In this document: in pieces, positions 46,900 to 58,100 of the stretch
How positions within the stretch are numbered: position 1 is the stretch's first letter
How the letters are laid out: every line of letters starts with the position of its first letter
DNA from: Anaeramoeba flamelloides
Lineage: Eukaryota > Metamonada > Anaeramoebidae
Direction of reading: 5' to 3'
Assembly: GCA_027625915.1 (NCBI GenBank)
Contig: JANTQA010000012.1
Location: 11,866,501 to 11,930,500 of the forward strand
DNA: 64,000 nucleotides
Notes under the pieces: generated by a model
The model's database searches: none
The model's input: the letters and a program-made list of their open reading frames with translations, nothing else
Told to the model about the DNA's origin: nothing
Program-made: the position numbers and the translations under genes

Positions 46900-48140
46900 T
46901 AAATAAGAATTAAATCCCATTCCAAAAATTTGGATAGGGCTAAAATACAAAATCAAATAAAAAACCCAAAAAACACCATTTCATGATATTTTTCCGAACC
47001 TAATATTACAAAACATCCAAATAAGTTACTTAAGTATTAATGTTTTTATAAGGAATAATTTTAATCCAAATAAAAGAAAAAAATATAAAACAAAAAAAAA
47101 AAAAAATTGATGTCGAAAATAATCAAATAAGCTGAACAAAAAATAATTGGTAAATTTGTTGAAATTTCACAGAATTTTAGATTGATCAAAAAAATAAGAT
47201 ACCATCAACCAATTGTAATTGATTTTCCAGTTCAAAAAACTCAACACAAACCTTTTATCAACCATCAAAAAAAAATCTTCAATCCAATTAAACAGATTAC
47301 TTAACTGAAAAAAAGGAAATGAAAACAAACAAAAAAAAAAATAATTTGTTGATGAAATTATATTTTTTCAACTATTACAGTCAGTTCCACTTTTAAGACA
47401 CATACTTTCAACGAAATTTAAGGCACAATAAAAATCATCAAATTAAGGCACAAAATTCAGATTCTAGTAAAATAAATTGTAAAAAAAAAAATTCCAAATT
47501 TTGTACTTAAATTTGAGATTTTTGTACCTTAAATTTCTTCAAAGTGTGTGCATTAAAATTGGAACTGACTGTGTCAAATTCTCATTTTTTTCAAAATGGT
47601 CAATTCAATTAAAATTTATTGACTCTAAGGGGATTTTAAACATCTTTATGAATAGGTTTAGATATGTTCGGGTTGGTTGGTTTGGATGATATACTAGAAA
47701 AGTTTGACAAGGGTGTTGAATAAAAAAATAATTAAGAGAGAAATTTGAGTTCTGTAACTTGTTTTAAAGATACAAAATTGTCCACTTAACTTTTCTAGTT
47801 ATAATTGGGTTTGGAAAAAAATGTCTAAAATATTTAGTATTGATTATTTGAACATTTTGGATTTTCTACAATTTAACTAATAAAATTCTACCAATTTTAA
47901 AATAATATTTTTGATTTTTCCTTTAACAATCCTTAAAAAGCATTGAAAACGTTTATACCATTGAAAATAATCAAGAAAAAAATCAAAAATAGGAAAAAAT
48001 TCAATTTGACCAATTTTGAAATTTAATAATATACCCAGTTTGTTTAATCAAAATTATTTCGAAATTGGATGTAAAGATTAGTATTTTTATTTTCCCAACT
48101 GTTTAAATTGTGTCCAAATCTTTGGAATTTATTTTATTAA
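46900..48140. repeat. dispersed repeat, copy 2 of 3, interrupted
   Basis: The left part (46900-47360) and right part (about 48040-48140, GAAATTGGATGTAAA...CAACTGTTTAAA) match consecutive pieces of the 51390-51960 copy. The roughly 650 bp between them includes the MITE 47378-47571 and other inserted sequence. Confidence 0.55.
47378..47571. mobile_element. palindromic MITE, TA-CAGTCAG family, copy 3
   Basis: Left end TA then CAGTCAGTTCCACTTTTAAG; right end AAAATTGGAACTGACTG then TG (worn TA). Inner AAGGCACA boxes and a central inverted repeat are as in the other copies. Confidence 0.85.
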
Positions 48141-48825
48141 AAACCAGAATACCATTATTTTGGGTTCTATTTTTAGATTTGGAAAAGGAATTAAAAAAAA
48201 AAAATTCTAAAATGTGAATTGTTAATATAGTGATCATACGGTAAAAAATGTAATAATTTATTGAGTAATACGATTTATAATAGATTTTTTAGAGACATGT
48301 CATGCTATTTGAGCCCTGGCGCATTAATATCATTTACCCCCAATTACAACATACTTTAATTATATCCCTGAAATATCTGGTGAGGCTAATCCCTTCACAA
48401 TATCCTTTTTTCAATTAATTTTTTTTTTTCAAATATTGAATATTGAACTAACCAACCTCAAATAAAAAATACAAGAAAAGTTTTTCATTGAATTTCAGAA
48501 GCATTTACAAACACTGCTTGATGATTATTGTTGTAATAAATAAATTCAAACATCGTTTTAAAGTTATTACATAAAAATCAAACCAATTTATTTTTGTTTT
48601 GGAATAAAAAATTAATTCAAAAAAAAGAGGCTATTTTGTTTTATTTTAAATATTTTGATTTAATGTGAAAGCATATTTGAAAAAAATATCTTTGGGAACT
48701 AAAAAGAATTTTTTTGAAAAAAATGATAAATCATAAATCCTAACGTGTTCTTCAATTCATAGCTTACATTAATTTTGCTTTGAATTTTTATTGTAAGCAC
48801 TACAAGGATTATTTGATTAATGTGG

Positions 48826-49368
48826 TTACAAGAGACCCACTTCTTCAAAAATTTCTTTATATTTGTCTCTTTTTTCTGAATAAGACATTTGAAAGTACAT
48901 TGGAGATGGGCTGGGAAGAACATGCTTTGGTAGTGATATGTTTTTAAAATGCCTTTTAAAGAGGGTGAGTGTTGCCTTCGAAGTTAAACAGATTGCTTTT
49001 ATTTTTGGATACTTCTTCAGAAGACCAGGAATATCGTTTGGCTTTTGGACATTTAACGAGGAATCAAGTGAATTTTTTTTTGTTCTTTGTGCTGCACCAA
49101 TGCAATCCCAAATTGCAATCCCTTTTTTGTCTGCTAATTTTCTTCTTGCTTTGTTTAATCTTGCAGTGTCCTTTCCATATTTTGTTGAATCAACACCAAA
49201 TAATTCGAATAAAATTTTCCAAAATGCGTTTTGTGGATGTCCATAATAAATTGTATTTTCAAATGACTTGATACTTGGAAATGTACCAAGGATCAAAACC
49301 CTTGAATTTTTATTTACAATTGGCTGAAAGGGATGGGACAAATCCGTTTGGGTTTCAGATCCGGTGAC
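48826..49368 (-). CDS. second DNA-deoxyinosine glycosylase domain, without its own start codon
   Basis: An open frame from VTGSETQTDLSHPF to EIFEEVGLL and TAA at 48826. It is about 99 percent identical in DNA to 49702-50240; by eye there are about six substitutions in some 535 bp. The product differs at only three positions in the domain (NSR/NSK, ADKK/ADNK, FQMS/FRMS). It keeps the family motifs GTFPS, YYGHPQNAFW and LPSPSP. The frame has no ATG before the catalytic domain. Upstream it stays open into the Lys-rich tract of the first copy, in the frame next to the one used there, as KDKKDNKKKNCTSIKNNKQQ. It is therefore either a 5'-truncated tandem copy or the second half of one two-domain gene. 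Its stop codon lies right at the edge of the duplicated segment. Confidence 0.6.
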   Translation of the reverse strand, partial: VTGSETQTDLSHPFQPIVNKNSRVLILGTFPSIKSFENTIYYGHPQNAFWKILFELFGVDSTKYGKDTARLNKARRKLADKKGIAIWDCIGAAQRTKKNSLDSSLNVQKPNDIPGLLKKYPKIKAICLTSKATLTLFKRHFKNISLPKHVLPSPSPMYFQMSYSEKRDKYKEIFEEVGLL

Positions 49369-50240
49369 ACTTTGTTGTTTATTATTCTTTATTGAGGTGC
49401 AATTTTTCTTTTTGTTGTCTTTTTTGTCTTTTGTAGTTTTCTCATTCTTTTTCTTTCGTTTTTCTTTTTCCTTTTCCTTTTCTTTTTTCTTTTCCTTTTT
49501 TTTTTCCTTTTCTTTTTTTTTTTTTTCATCTTCTCAGGTTTCTTTTTTTTTTCTTTTTCACTTTTTTTCTTGTTTCTCTTTTCTTTTTCTTTCTTTGTTT
49601 TTTTTTTTTCTTTTTCACTTTTATTCTTGGATCTCTTTTTTTTTTCTTTCTTTGGCTTTTTTTTTTCTTCTTTGGATTTTTTTTTTGGATCACCACCAGA
49701 CAAAAGCCCCACTTCTTCAAAAATTTCTTTATATTTGTCTCTTTTTTCTGAATAAGACATTCGAAAGTACATTGGAGATGGGCTGGGAAGAACATGCTTT
49801 GGTAGTGATATGTTTTTAAAATGCCTTTTAAAGAGGGTGAGTGTTGCCTTCGAAGTTAAACAGATTGCTTTTATTTTTGGATACTTCTTCAGAAGACCAG
49901 GAATATCGTTTGGCTTTTGGACATTTAATGAGGAATCAAGTGAATTTTTTTTTGTTCTTTGTGCTGCACCAATGCAATCCCAAATTGCAATCCCTTTGTT
50001 GTCTGCTAATTTTCTTCTTGCTTTGTTTAATCTTGCAGTGTCCTTTCCATATTTTGTTGAATCAACACCAAATAATTCGAATAAAATTTTCCAAAATGCG
50101 TTTTGTGGATGTCCATAATAAATTGTATTTTCAAATGACTTGATACTTGGAAATGTACCAAGGATCAAAACCTTTGAATTTTTATTTACAATTGGTTGAA
50201 AGGGATGGGACAAATCCGTTTGGGTTTCAGATCCGGTAAC
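48830..50240 (-). repeat. tandem direct duplication of about 535 bp
   Basis: The unit 48830-49368 recurs at 49702-50240 (offset 872) with about six differences. The two units are separated by about 330 bp of A-rich (minus strand) simple repeat coding the Lys-rich tract. Such low divergence, against the heavily worn repeats elsewhere, shows a recent event or ongoing homogenisation. Confidence 0.9.
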
Positions 50241-50321
50241 TCGTGCTTTTTTATTTTTGTCTTTCGGAGGAAGTTCTTTTCCGTTTGAGAGTTGTTTTCT
50301 TTTTCTTTTGTTATTTGACAT
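49389..50321 (-). CDS. DNA-deoxyinosine (hypoxanthine) glycosylase, UDG superfamily, with Lys-rich tail
   Basis: 310 residues. An N-terminal basic leader (MSNNKRKRKQ...) looks like a nuclear signal. The glycosylase domain spans about residues 37-207. Motif 1 is GTFPS (55-59), followed by YYGHPQNAFW (68-77), whose Asn74 lies where the family 6 (HDG) catalytic Asn is expected. The second substrate-binding motif is LPSPSPMYF (178-186), and the IAIWDCIGAAQRTKKNSLDS block is typical of the prokaryotic HDG family. Such enzymes excise hypoxanthine made by adenine deamination. Residues 208-310 are mostly Lys with Glu and Arg. After an A14 run at 49513-49526 the tail switches from KE-type to KR-type, which suggests a frame change (see findings). 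No intron. The family is chiefly known from bacteria and archaea. Confidence 0.88.
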   Translation of the reverse strand: MSNNKRKRKQLSNGKELPPKDKNKKARVTGSETQTDLSHPFQPIVNKNSKVLILGTFPSIKSFENTIYYGHPQNAFWKILFELFGVDSTKYGKDTARLNKARRKLADNKGIAIWDCIGAAQRTKKNSLDSSLNVQKPNDIPGLLKKYPKIKAICLTSKATLTLFKRHFKNISLPKHVLPSPSPMYFRMSYSEKRDKYKEIFEEVGLLSGGDPKKKSKEEKKKPKKEKKKRSKNKSEKEKKKTKKEKEKRNKKKSEKEKKKKPEKMKKKKKKRKKKRKRKKKRKRKKKNERKRMRKLQKTKKTTKRKIAPQ

Positions 50322-51389
50322 AAATTCAAAAAATGAAAATTTTTTTTCTTACTTTTCTGTGATTAAACCATTTTTGAACACTCTTTTTTTTTTTTTATTT
50401 TGGGTCTTATAGTAAGTTATTGACGGTTTTTTCAATTTATAATTTTTTTTTAGCCATTCTCTTTGATTTTAGAATTAATCTCTCAATTGACAAGTAAAAG
50501 AAAATAACTTTTATTACCAAAACATTTGTTGAAAACAAAGTCTAAAATTCCAATGGACAATGTAAACAATTGTTAGTTTTTTTCAAAAATATTTTGAATG
50601 TGTAAAAATCCTTTTTCTCCTTTCATATTCCCAAAAATTCTACAATCAAAATCCTCATGCTACTCTAACTTTTCTTTTCATTTTATTTTAATCTTTCTAT
50701 AAGTTTAAGGTAATGGTACAAATATACTTGAAGATGAAGTTGATCACTAGATCCTTAAGATGTAAACAAAAATGATTCTTAAGGGAGTAGCCACGGTAAA
50801 GGAAAATTTTTCTCTTTTTTGTAATTCTAATGAGGATCAGAAAATAACATTTTTTACTTTAGATGTAACTCATTGGTTTTTATTATTTAAAGCACTTCAT
50901 TCTTTAGATTTTTTAAATTTTTTTTTCAAAAGTCTCAAAGAAATTGCCACAATAGAATGTTGAGTTGAATTACAAAAAATAGTGCTTTGAATGTTGAATA
51001 ACTTATCTTTTATCCTTATCTCAACATTCTATTATGGCATTTAATTTTTTCATTTTTTATTTTTTCATCATTTTTGAGATTTTTTTAATCCTGACAACAA
51101 AAAGCAATTAGAAATATTTTTTTATCAGTGACATTTGGGATAAAAGGATTTTGCTTAAAATGAACAACAACAATACAATTGGGAGAACCTAAAAAGGAAA
51201 TATGAATGGGTCTTAAACAGCTAGAAGGATTCCAAAAAATATCATAATTAAGCCAAATTATTACTGGTTAGGTTTTTAAATAGTTGGATTTCGTGGAATT
51301 GGAGAAGTGAATAGGTTTATATTTTATCAAAGTTTAAAACACAAAATAGCCACACATTTTATTCTAAGAATCTAAAATTTTCTTCTCCG

Positions 51390-51960
51390 AAAAAAAAAAA
51401 ACTAAACCCCATTCCAAAAATTTGGACCCATCTAAAATCAAAAATAGGAAAACACAAACTCAATTTATTGTATTTTTCCAAACGAAATATAAAACCAGAT
51501 TTAAGTAACAGAGTATTAATGTTTTCATAAGTAATCATTTTCATCCGAATTTAAGAAAACAAAATAAAATAAAAAATCAAAACGAGTGTGTACAAAATAA
51601 GGAAACGAGCTGAAATGAAAGAGTTTGAACAAAAAATATATTATTGATTTGTTAAAATTACACCAACAATTGTTGATCGATCCAATGATAAGATACAATG
51701 GACCAATTGTATGTGAATTTTTCAATTTTTGAAACTCAACTGTAACCATCTGTCAGCCATCGATTAAAATTCCCAGATCTAACGTAATAGATTTTGTAAC
51801 TGAAAAAAAGAAAATGAAAACAAAAACAAAAAAGACAAAAAATGAAATAGTTTGTTGAATTATAATTACTTCTCAATTGGATGTAAATCATGTTATTGTT
51901 ATTCTTTCAACTGTTTAAAATCTGCCCAAATTAACGGAATTAAGTTTATTTTAATAAAAA
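51390..51960. repeat. dispersed repeat, copy 3 of 3
   Basis: Matches 28990-29830 and 46900-48140 through CCCATTCCAAAAATTTGGA, TATTTTTCCAAAC, TTGTTGATCGATC and the AATTGGATGTAAAT...CAACTGTTTAAAAT block. Confidence 0.6.
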
Positions 51961-51993
51961 AAAATAAAAAAAAAAAACTATTTTATCAATATA

Positions 51994-52190
51994 CAGTCAG
52001 TTTCACTTTTAAGGCACAAACTTTTAACGAAATTTAAGGCACAGAAAAATCTCAAATTAAGGCACAAAATTTAGAATTTTTTTTTTTACAATTTATTTTT
52101 ACTAGAATTTGAATTTTGTGCTTTAATTTGAGATTTTTTTTGTGCCTTAAATTTCGTTGAAAGTTTGTGCCTTAAAAGTGAAACTGACTA
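51994..52190. mobile_element. palindromic MITE, TA-CAGTCAG family, copy 4
   Basis: CAGTCAGTTTCACTTTTAAG at the left and CTTAAAAGTGAAACTGACTA at the right, with TA on both sides. Very close in sequence to 34514-34709, which suggests recent mobility. Inserted at the end of dispersed-repeat copy 3. Confidence 0.87.
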
Positions 52191-52909
52191 TAGTCTCTTT
52201 TATTTTTAATTGTTTAACATTACTAAAAAAAAAATATCAAATAATTTTTTTAAAAAAATTTTTAGAGAATCTACGATCATACGCCACAAATATAAAATGT
52301 TCTTATCTCATCTATCTCAAATTTTTGTCTTGTCTTATGGTGTAGCTACTCCCTTAAAGTTGTTTTATTTGAAAATAACAAAAAGTTTTATATCATTGAA
52401 TATATTTTGTGAATTTTTATTACAAATCCTACAAAAAACTAAAATTTACTTTTTTAAACGTTTCTTAAATCCAGAATCTTATCAATGAATATTATTTGGT
52501 ACCTGTGTTGAATTTCAATATAACAATAGAAAGTAAAATTTGGAGAATCTTTAATAGTTAAAATTCTTACTCTGTATTCTTTTTTGATTTTTTCATTTTG
52601 GTACATAGAAAACAAGATTTATTTGTTCATTTTCAAATCGTATATAAATGAATATCCTTTTTTACCCTCTTTTTTAATCTAATTTAACATATTTGATAAA
52701 ACAAATTCCATTTCAATATCAATTTTATTTAGATATTATTAAGGGAGTAGTGTTTTTTAACAATAAAATAAAAAAATAAATAGATCCTAAATAATATTTA
52801 TTTTTTTTGAATTTGGGTTTTAGTTTAAAAAATGAGCGAGTTAACCTCATTTAAACAATTTATTAATTTGTATTTATTTTTTGAAATCAAAAATTCCCAG
52901 TTTCAAATA

Positions 52910-53144
52910 CTGGTCTATAAATAATAAATGGGATATAATCTCAGCTGTTTTTTTTTTTTTTTTTGTTGAATATTTTCATTTACAATAACCAATCTAACAC
53001 AATGTAGATCATAAAAAATTCAAGATCAACACACAAATCAAGTTCGCAGAAATTACAGCCAAATTTTTTGAAAATTCCTTAGAAAAAAGAAAAATTTGCA
53101 AAATGAAGAGAAATTTTTTTCCCAATTATTATTCAAATACTAAA
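52910..53144. mobile_element. worn MITE, TA-CTGGTATT family, enlarged
   Basis: The left CTGGTCTATAAATAATAAAT(GGG) and right TTTTTTTCCCAATTATTATTC then AAATACTA fit the family. At about 235 bp it is longer than the others, mainly through a T run and extra central sequence. The right end is approximate. Confidence 0.5.
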
Positions 53145-54359
53145 ATAGTAATATATATCTTGGTTAATGAAATGGATTAATTAACTTCATTTAAATAATT
53201 TAAATATATGAGTTTCATTTTTTAAATCAAATATATATATATATATATATATTTCCAGTATAAAAATCAAAAAAGTAAAATTTTTATTGTTATTAACAAT
53301 TAAATTAATTCTTGATAATCATATAAAATATTTTTCGTTTTTTAGTGGAAAGTATTGATTTTTAAAGTAAATTTTATATTTTGTTATTTTCTTTTAATTA
53401 TTAATATTAAAATCAAATCTCAAAAAATAAAAAAAATTGCATTAGAGGTGAGAAAATAAAGGAAAATTTGATAAAATTTTAACAAAATTTTATCAATGAA
53501 ATTTTGATAGATTCAGTAAAAAATTTTTTTCTTTTAGGTTTTGAAAAAGTTGTTTTCTGGTTTTCAAAAAATGAAAAAAAAGAATAAAATAATTTTAAAA
53601 TTTTTAAATTTTATTTAAAAGATTGTTTGGTATTTCTTTACATGAACCGGTATAACAATTTAAATCATTTTTGTCAGAAAAAAAATTGATTTTGAATTTT
53701 GGGGAACTTATAACTTGTATTCCAAAATATTTTTCAGAAGATTTTATTTTAAAAAATCAAATTTCATCTTAGAAGAAAAAAAGAATAATTAATAAGTAAA
53801 TTGTATAAATGACTTTAAAAATTAAATACTTATAACTACCATTCTTTAAAAAATCATAATATGAATCAATAAGTTGAATAAATAATTTTTTCGCTTAACA
53901 AAAGAATTATCTCAAAATTGATCAAAAATCTAAACATTATTATTCCTTGCAAAAAAGCTGATATATTGTGTAATAATGATAATAATGGTAAAAAAATGTA
54001 AGAATTTTTACAATTTAAGAAATAAAATGAATTGTAAAGTTTTCGTTTTGTCAGTTAAATAAAAAAAGGAAAAAAAAAATGATTTAACTAAAAAAAAGCT
54101 TTTTTAGGTTTTTTAATAAATCAGAATTTTTTGAAACTTGGGTGCAAAAAAATTTTTGAAGTAGAGAATATCACCAATAAAAAGTTTTAAAATTTTTTCC
54201 TGATGTTTTTGTAGAGTTTTGATCCCTTGAAACTGTAATATTTATTAAGTAAAAACTTGTAAAATTTTATTTTAAGGGGTTATCTTCATCATAGATTCGT
54301 CTCTAACTTAGGTTTTTGTAATCAGATATAGATTGTATTTGTACTAAATTGTTAAAATT

Positions 54360-54930
54360 GGTCTAAAAAACCTATTATAAATAGTATTAAACAATCAATT
54401 ATTCCCTTTTTTTTTTTCTCAAGATCACTATTTAAAAAGCTTCTTTTGAAAAATTTTTGTTTTAATTCCTTTTCAAAATACTAAAAATAGAAACCCAAAA
54501 TACTAGTATTCTGGTATTTAATAATTCCTATTTAGAACTTCAAAAATTAAGTATTTTTTTATTATTTTTTTTAATTTCAAAATTTAACTCAATAATTTTT
54601 TAACCATTAAAAATCAAAATATAATTCGTTTTGTTTACCTTTTATAAATATACTTGTTGAATCAATATATTTGCAATATTTCAGTAATATTTTGTAAAAA
54701 AAAATCTATTGGTTAATTATTTAATTTTTCAAAAAATGGATTTTTAAGTAATTAATGTACATTTTGATTTCTTATTTAAAAAAGATATTTTGAAACTTTG
54801 GTGTTTGAAAATTAATGATTCAACGATTAAAATTTTTGCTGATATGTAAATTGTTTTCTGAAATTCCTGGGGTTTTTTATTAATACAAATACTCTTTTTT
54901 ATTGACGAGATATGCAAATTGTCCAAGCTT
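54360..54930. repeat. dispersed repeat, partner of 42290-42960
   Basis: Collinear with 42290-42800 through the anchors given there; 26300-26470 is a partial third copy. Confidence 0.5.
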
Positions 54931-55173
54931 AATTTCAAAAATAGGGGTAGATTTTTCATGAGAACAAAATTTGTTTAATTTTTTTTTTGAATAATAATGT
55001 ACTTTATTAATTAATTGCTTAGAGATATTTGAATCAAAGTATCTTCACAATTCAAATAACATTCCGTGTATTATGTTAACTGAAGATTTGAATAAACTCC
55101 ATCCCGCTTATTTGAATTCATTAAAAAAATCATTTTATTTCAGTTTTTTTTGATCCAATTTTGAATTTTCAAA

Positions 55174-58100
55174 ATGTCTGAGATACACCCTGACTTGTAT
55201 GTACAAGGTAAGAAATTTCAACCAACCAACACTCGAAATAAAGTTAATTTTTTTTGTTTTGCCAAATTCTTTTCATTACAGTGTTACAATGCCGCGATCT
55301 TTTTGATGAGAACGAAAATGAGATTAAAGGGAATTTACGTAGTGAATTAGATTATTTTTGTACGGTTCAATTAGATCGTCATCAGCTTCAAACTTGCTAC
55401 AAGCCTTCAACAAACCTCTTATGGGAAGAAGAATTTTTGTTTTTGGTACCAAATTCCTTACCAGATCTACGCATCCAAATCTGTTCAATTCCTCAATCTT
55501 CAAACAGAAAGAAGGAGCTGAAAATTGCAAAGCTCAAAATACCTTTGGATACCTTGCTTGATGAGAAACCTAAAACAGAATGGTATCCTTTAAAATTTTT
55601 CGATCAACCAAATAGCAAAAGCACAAATAAACCAGCTTTATTACTCAAAATTCATTTCGCTTTTAAAAGGGTATTTGATCAATTTCCATCCTTTTTTTTT
55701 CTTCTTCTTTCATTTTTCTTTTTTCGTTTTTCTTTTTTCGTTTTTCTTTTTTTTGTACTCGAAAAAAAAAAAAACAAGCACTCCAAAAACAGTCTTTTTA
55801 ATTTCTCTTTATTCGTTTTTTCTAAATTTAAAACGATCAAAGCTTTTTTTTCCTTTCAAATCCAAAATTAGAAAACTCCTTTGTAATATCCTAAACATTC
55901 TAACTAACCGTTCTGAAAAAAAAATTGTCAAATCGGTTTTAATTGTCAAACAGGATTAAAAGTTCTCATTTTCAAAGATTCTTTCTTTTTTTTTTTGTTC
56001 ATTTTAAAACAAAAAACCAAGTCCAAAAATTAGACTGGTTATTAGAATCAAAATATAATTCAAAACATCTCATATAAACCAAAATTTAAGAATTTTCAAT
56101 TTTCTCCAAATTTGATTTTTAATTTGATATTTTTCGTAAAATGGTAAATTTATTGGATTTTTATGATGTTGTTCTACTTTTTTCATTCATGAAAAATTGG
56201 CTTAAGATTTTAACAATAGGTATTAGTCCAGTTTGAGGAATTTCAGTTTCATAGATCTTTATTAATAAGTGAAAAATAACTAAAAATAATTGAAAAATTC
56301 TCCTTTTCACTACCATTTTACAATCAAAACCGATTTGATAATTTTTCCTGGGTGATTATTTCAGTTTGAGTGAATTCAATTAGAGACATCTTTATTAATC
56401 AATGAAAAATAAGAAAAAAAATAATTGAAAAATTTTCCTTTTCGCTACAATCTTATAATTAAAATGGATTTGGCAATTCAATTCATCTTACAAGTAAACA
56501 AAAATTCCAAATTTTTTCACATATTTAAAACCGTTAAAAGAATCACAATAATACAATTTCATTCAAATCCCTAATAAAAAAACTTTTTTTAAAACAGCTA
56601 TATAATCTTTTTTTAAAAAAATTTCCTTTTAAATGATGATTTTTTCAATAATTTTTCGAAAAAAATATTCTTATAACAGGCTTATAACATGCTACAAATT
56701 TTATAACAAATTTTATAACATACATTTATGTTATAAAAGTTGTTATTATAAAATTCAACATTTTAAACATTTATAACTGTGTTTATTGTTTTGATTTGGA
56801 AACAATCTCCTTGTTATAATCTGAGTTTGGCCTGGAAGAACGAAAAAAATGAGATTGTTCGAAGTGACATAAGATGATATTGAGGAGTTCGAAGAACGAC
56901 GATTAATATCATCTTAGCACTAGAATAATCTCATTATTTTGAGTCTGGAAGGAGAACCAAAACGAATAATTATAAAAGGTGATTGTTGAACAAATGAAAC
57001 AATATGAGATGCTATTTATTTTTTCAACTCGGGATCTAACTCGTCAAAACAAAAAACAAACAAATAAATTTAACCGAAACAAGTAATTTGTTATTTTTAA
57101 TGGTACTTTGAAGAACCTACTCTTCAAAGGATCTCATTCTCTCAATGTATTTAGTGAAAACATTGAAGTTAAATTTCGAATTTTCATCATTGGGGATAAA
57201 ACTTGGTTTAAAGTTTCTCGAGATAAACTAGATCGTTCATCCATTCAATGAGATCTATCTATCCTTTTATTTTTCGTTTGTCAGCCAATTCTCGAAAACG
57301 ATCAAACTTAAAAATCTGCATGCATCTCTTGGTGTTCTTGACTATCAAGTGTTTTGAACAGTACTTCTAAAAATTTCTTAACTTGAAAGAGTAAAAAAAA
57401 ATGTTTTTTTTTTTTTTTTTTTCCTTAAAAGATCTTTTATTTTTTTCACCTTTCCAAAAACCTCTTATAAATGGTCTCTTCTCTCCTTTTTTCGAAGAAA
57501 AAAGAGTTCAAATAAATTTTTTTTTTTTAAAAATGATATTGATTTTTTTTGGAAAAGAGAAAAAAACAAAGTTTGTTAATAGACATTTTTTCAAATAAAG
57601 AAATGGAATTTATTCTTTTTCCAAACTTTCGCCAAATGATCAAGCACTTTTTTTTTAGTTTTTATTGAACAAGTATTTTGGTTCCCTTGAGCCAAAATAT
57701 GTATTCAATTGGTTTTAAATTGAGACATTCGCAAATCTCAGTGTTATCGATTAAACAACATCGTAAATAAAAATTTCAAAGGACAGTTAAATAACTTTAA
57801 ATATCATATTTAATGACAAAATTATTGGTAAAATACATCTTAATTCACTTTGTTAGAATTGTAAATAAGAAGATCAGAAAATTCCCAAACTTTGCCTAAT
57901 AATACAAGGAATTCTCAAAATCTTTACACAACAACTACAATGCTATCTTAAACTTTTCAGAGTTCTAATCTCTTTCTTATCTGTAGTTATCTAAAATTAT
58001 TTACTTAAATTTTCTCAAAGAAAAAGTTTATGTTTAAAAAAAAATAAATAGCACCTTTATAACACGTTTATAACATGTTATAAAAATTTTTTTTTATTAG

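Larger units (their letters stand above)
45338..48825. other. gene-free A+T-rich region
   Basis: A C/T-rich tract follows the TAPT1 stop. A (TA)n run lies at 45575-45601, a dispersed repeat at about 46900-48140 with a MITE (47378-47571) inside it, and a segment at 48230-48370 similar to 42250-42960. No supported gene. Confidence 0.6.
50781..52355. repeat. 1.6-kb unit bounded by inverted AAGGGAGTAGC ends
   Basis: Starts AAGGGAGTAGCCAC and ends, on the opposite strand, AAGGGAGTAGCTAC. The left 180 bp match the foldback element in the SEL1L intron, and the inner palindrome (GCCACAATAGAATGTTGAG near 50945, CTCAACATTCTATTATGGC near 51027) is the same. A third terminus of this type is at 52741. 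The interior holds other repeats, so the unit may be two elements rather than one. Confidence 0.55.
50322..55173. other. gene-free A+T-rich region
   Basis: No supported gene. It contains a TIR-bounded unit (50781-52355) with a dispersed repeat and a MITE inside, a worn MITE (52910-53144), an (AT)n run (53231-53252) and a repeat shared with 42290-42960. Confidence 0.6.

Noticed and set aside
49364-49819. Phe/Ser-rich plus-strand ORFs opposite the glycosylase tail
   Set aside because: Mirror image of the Lys-rich tract; no independent support.
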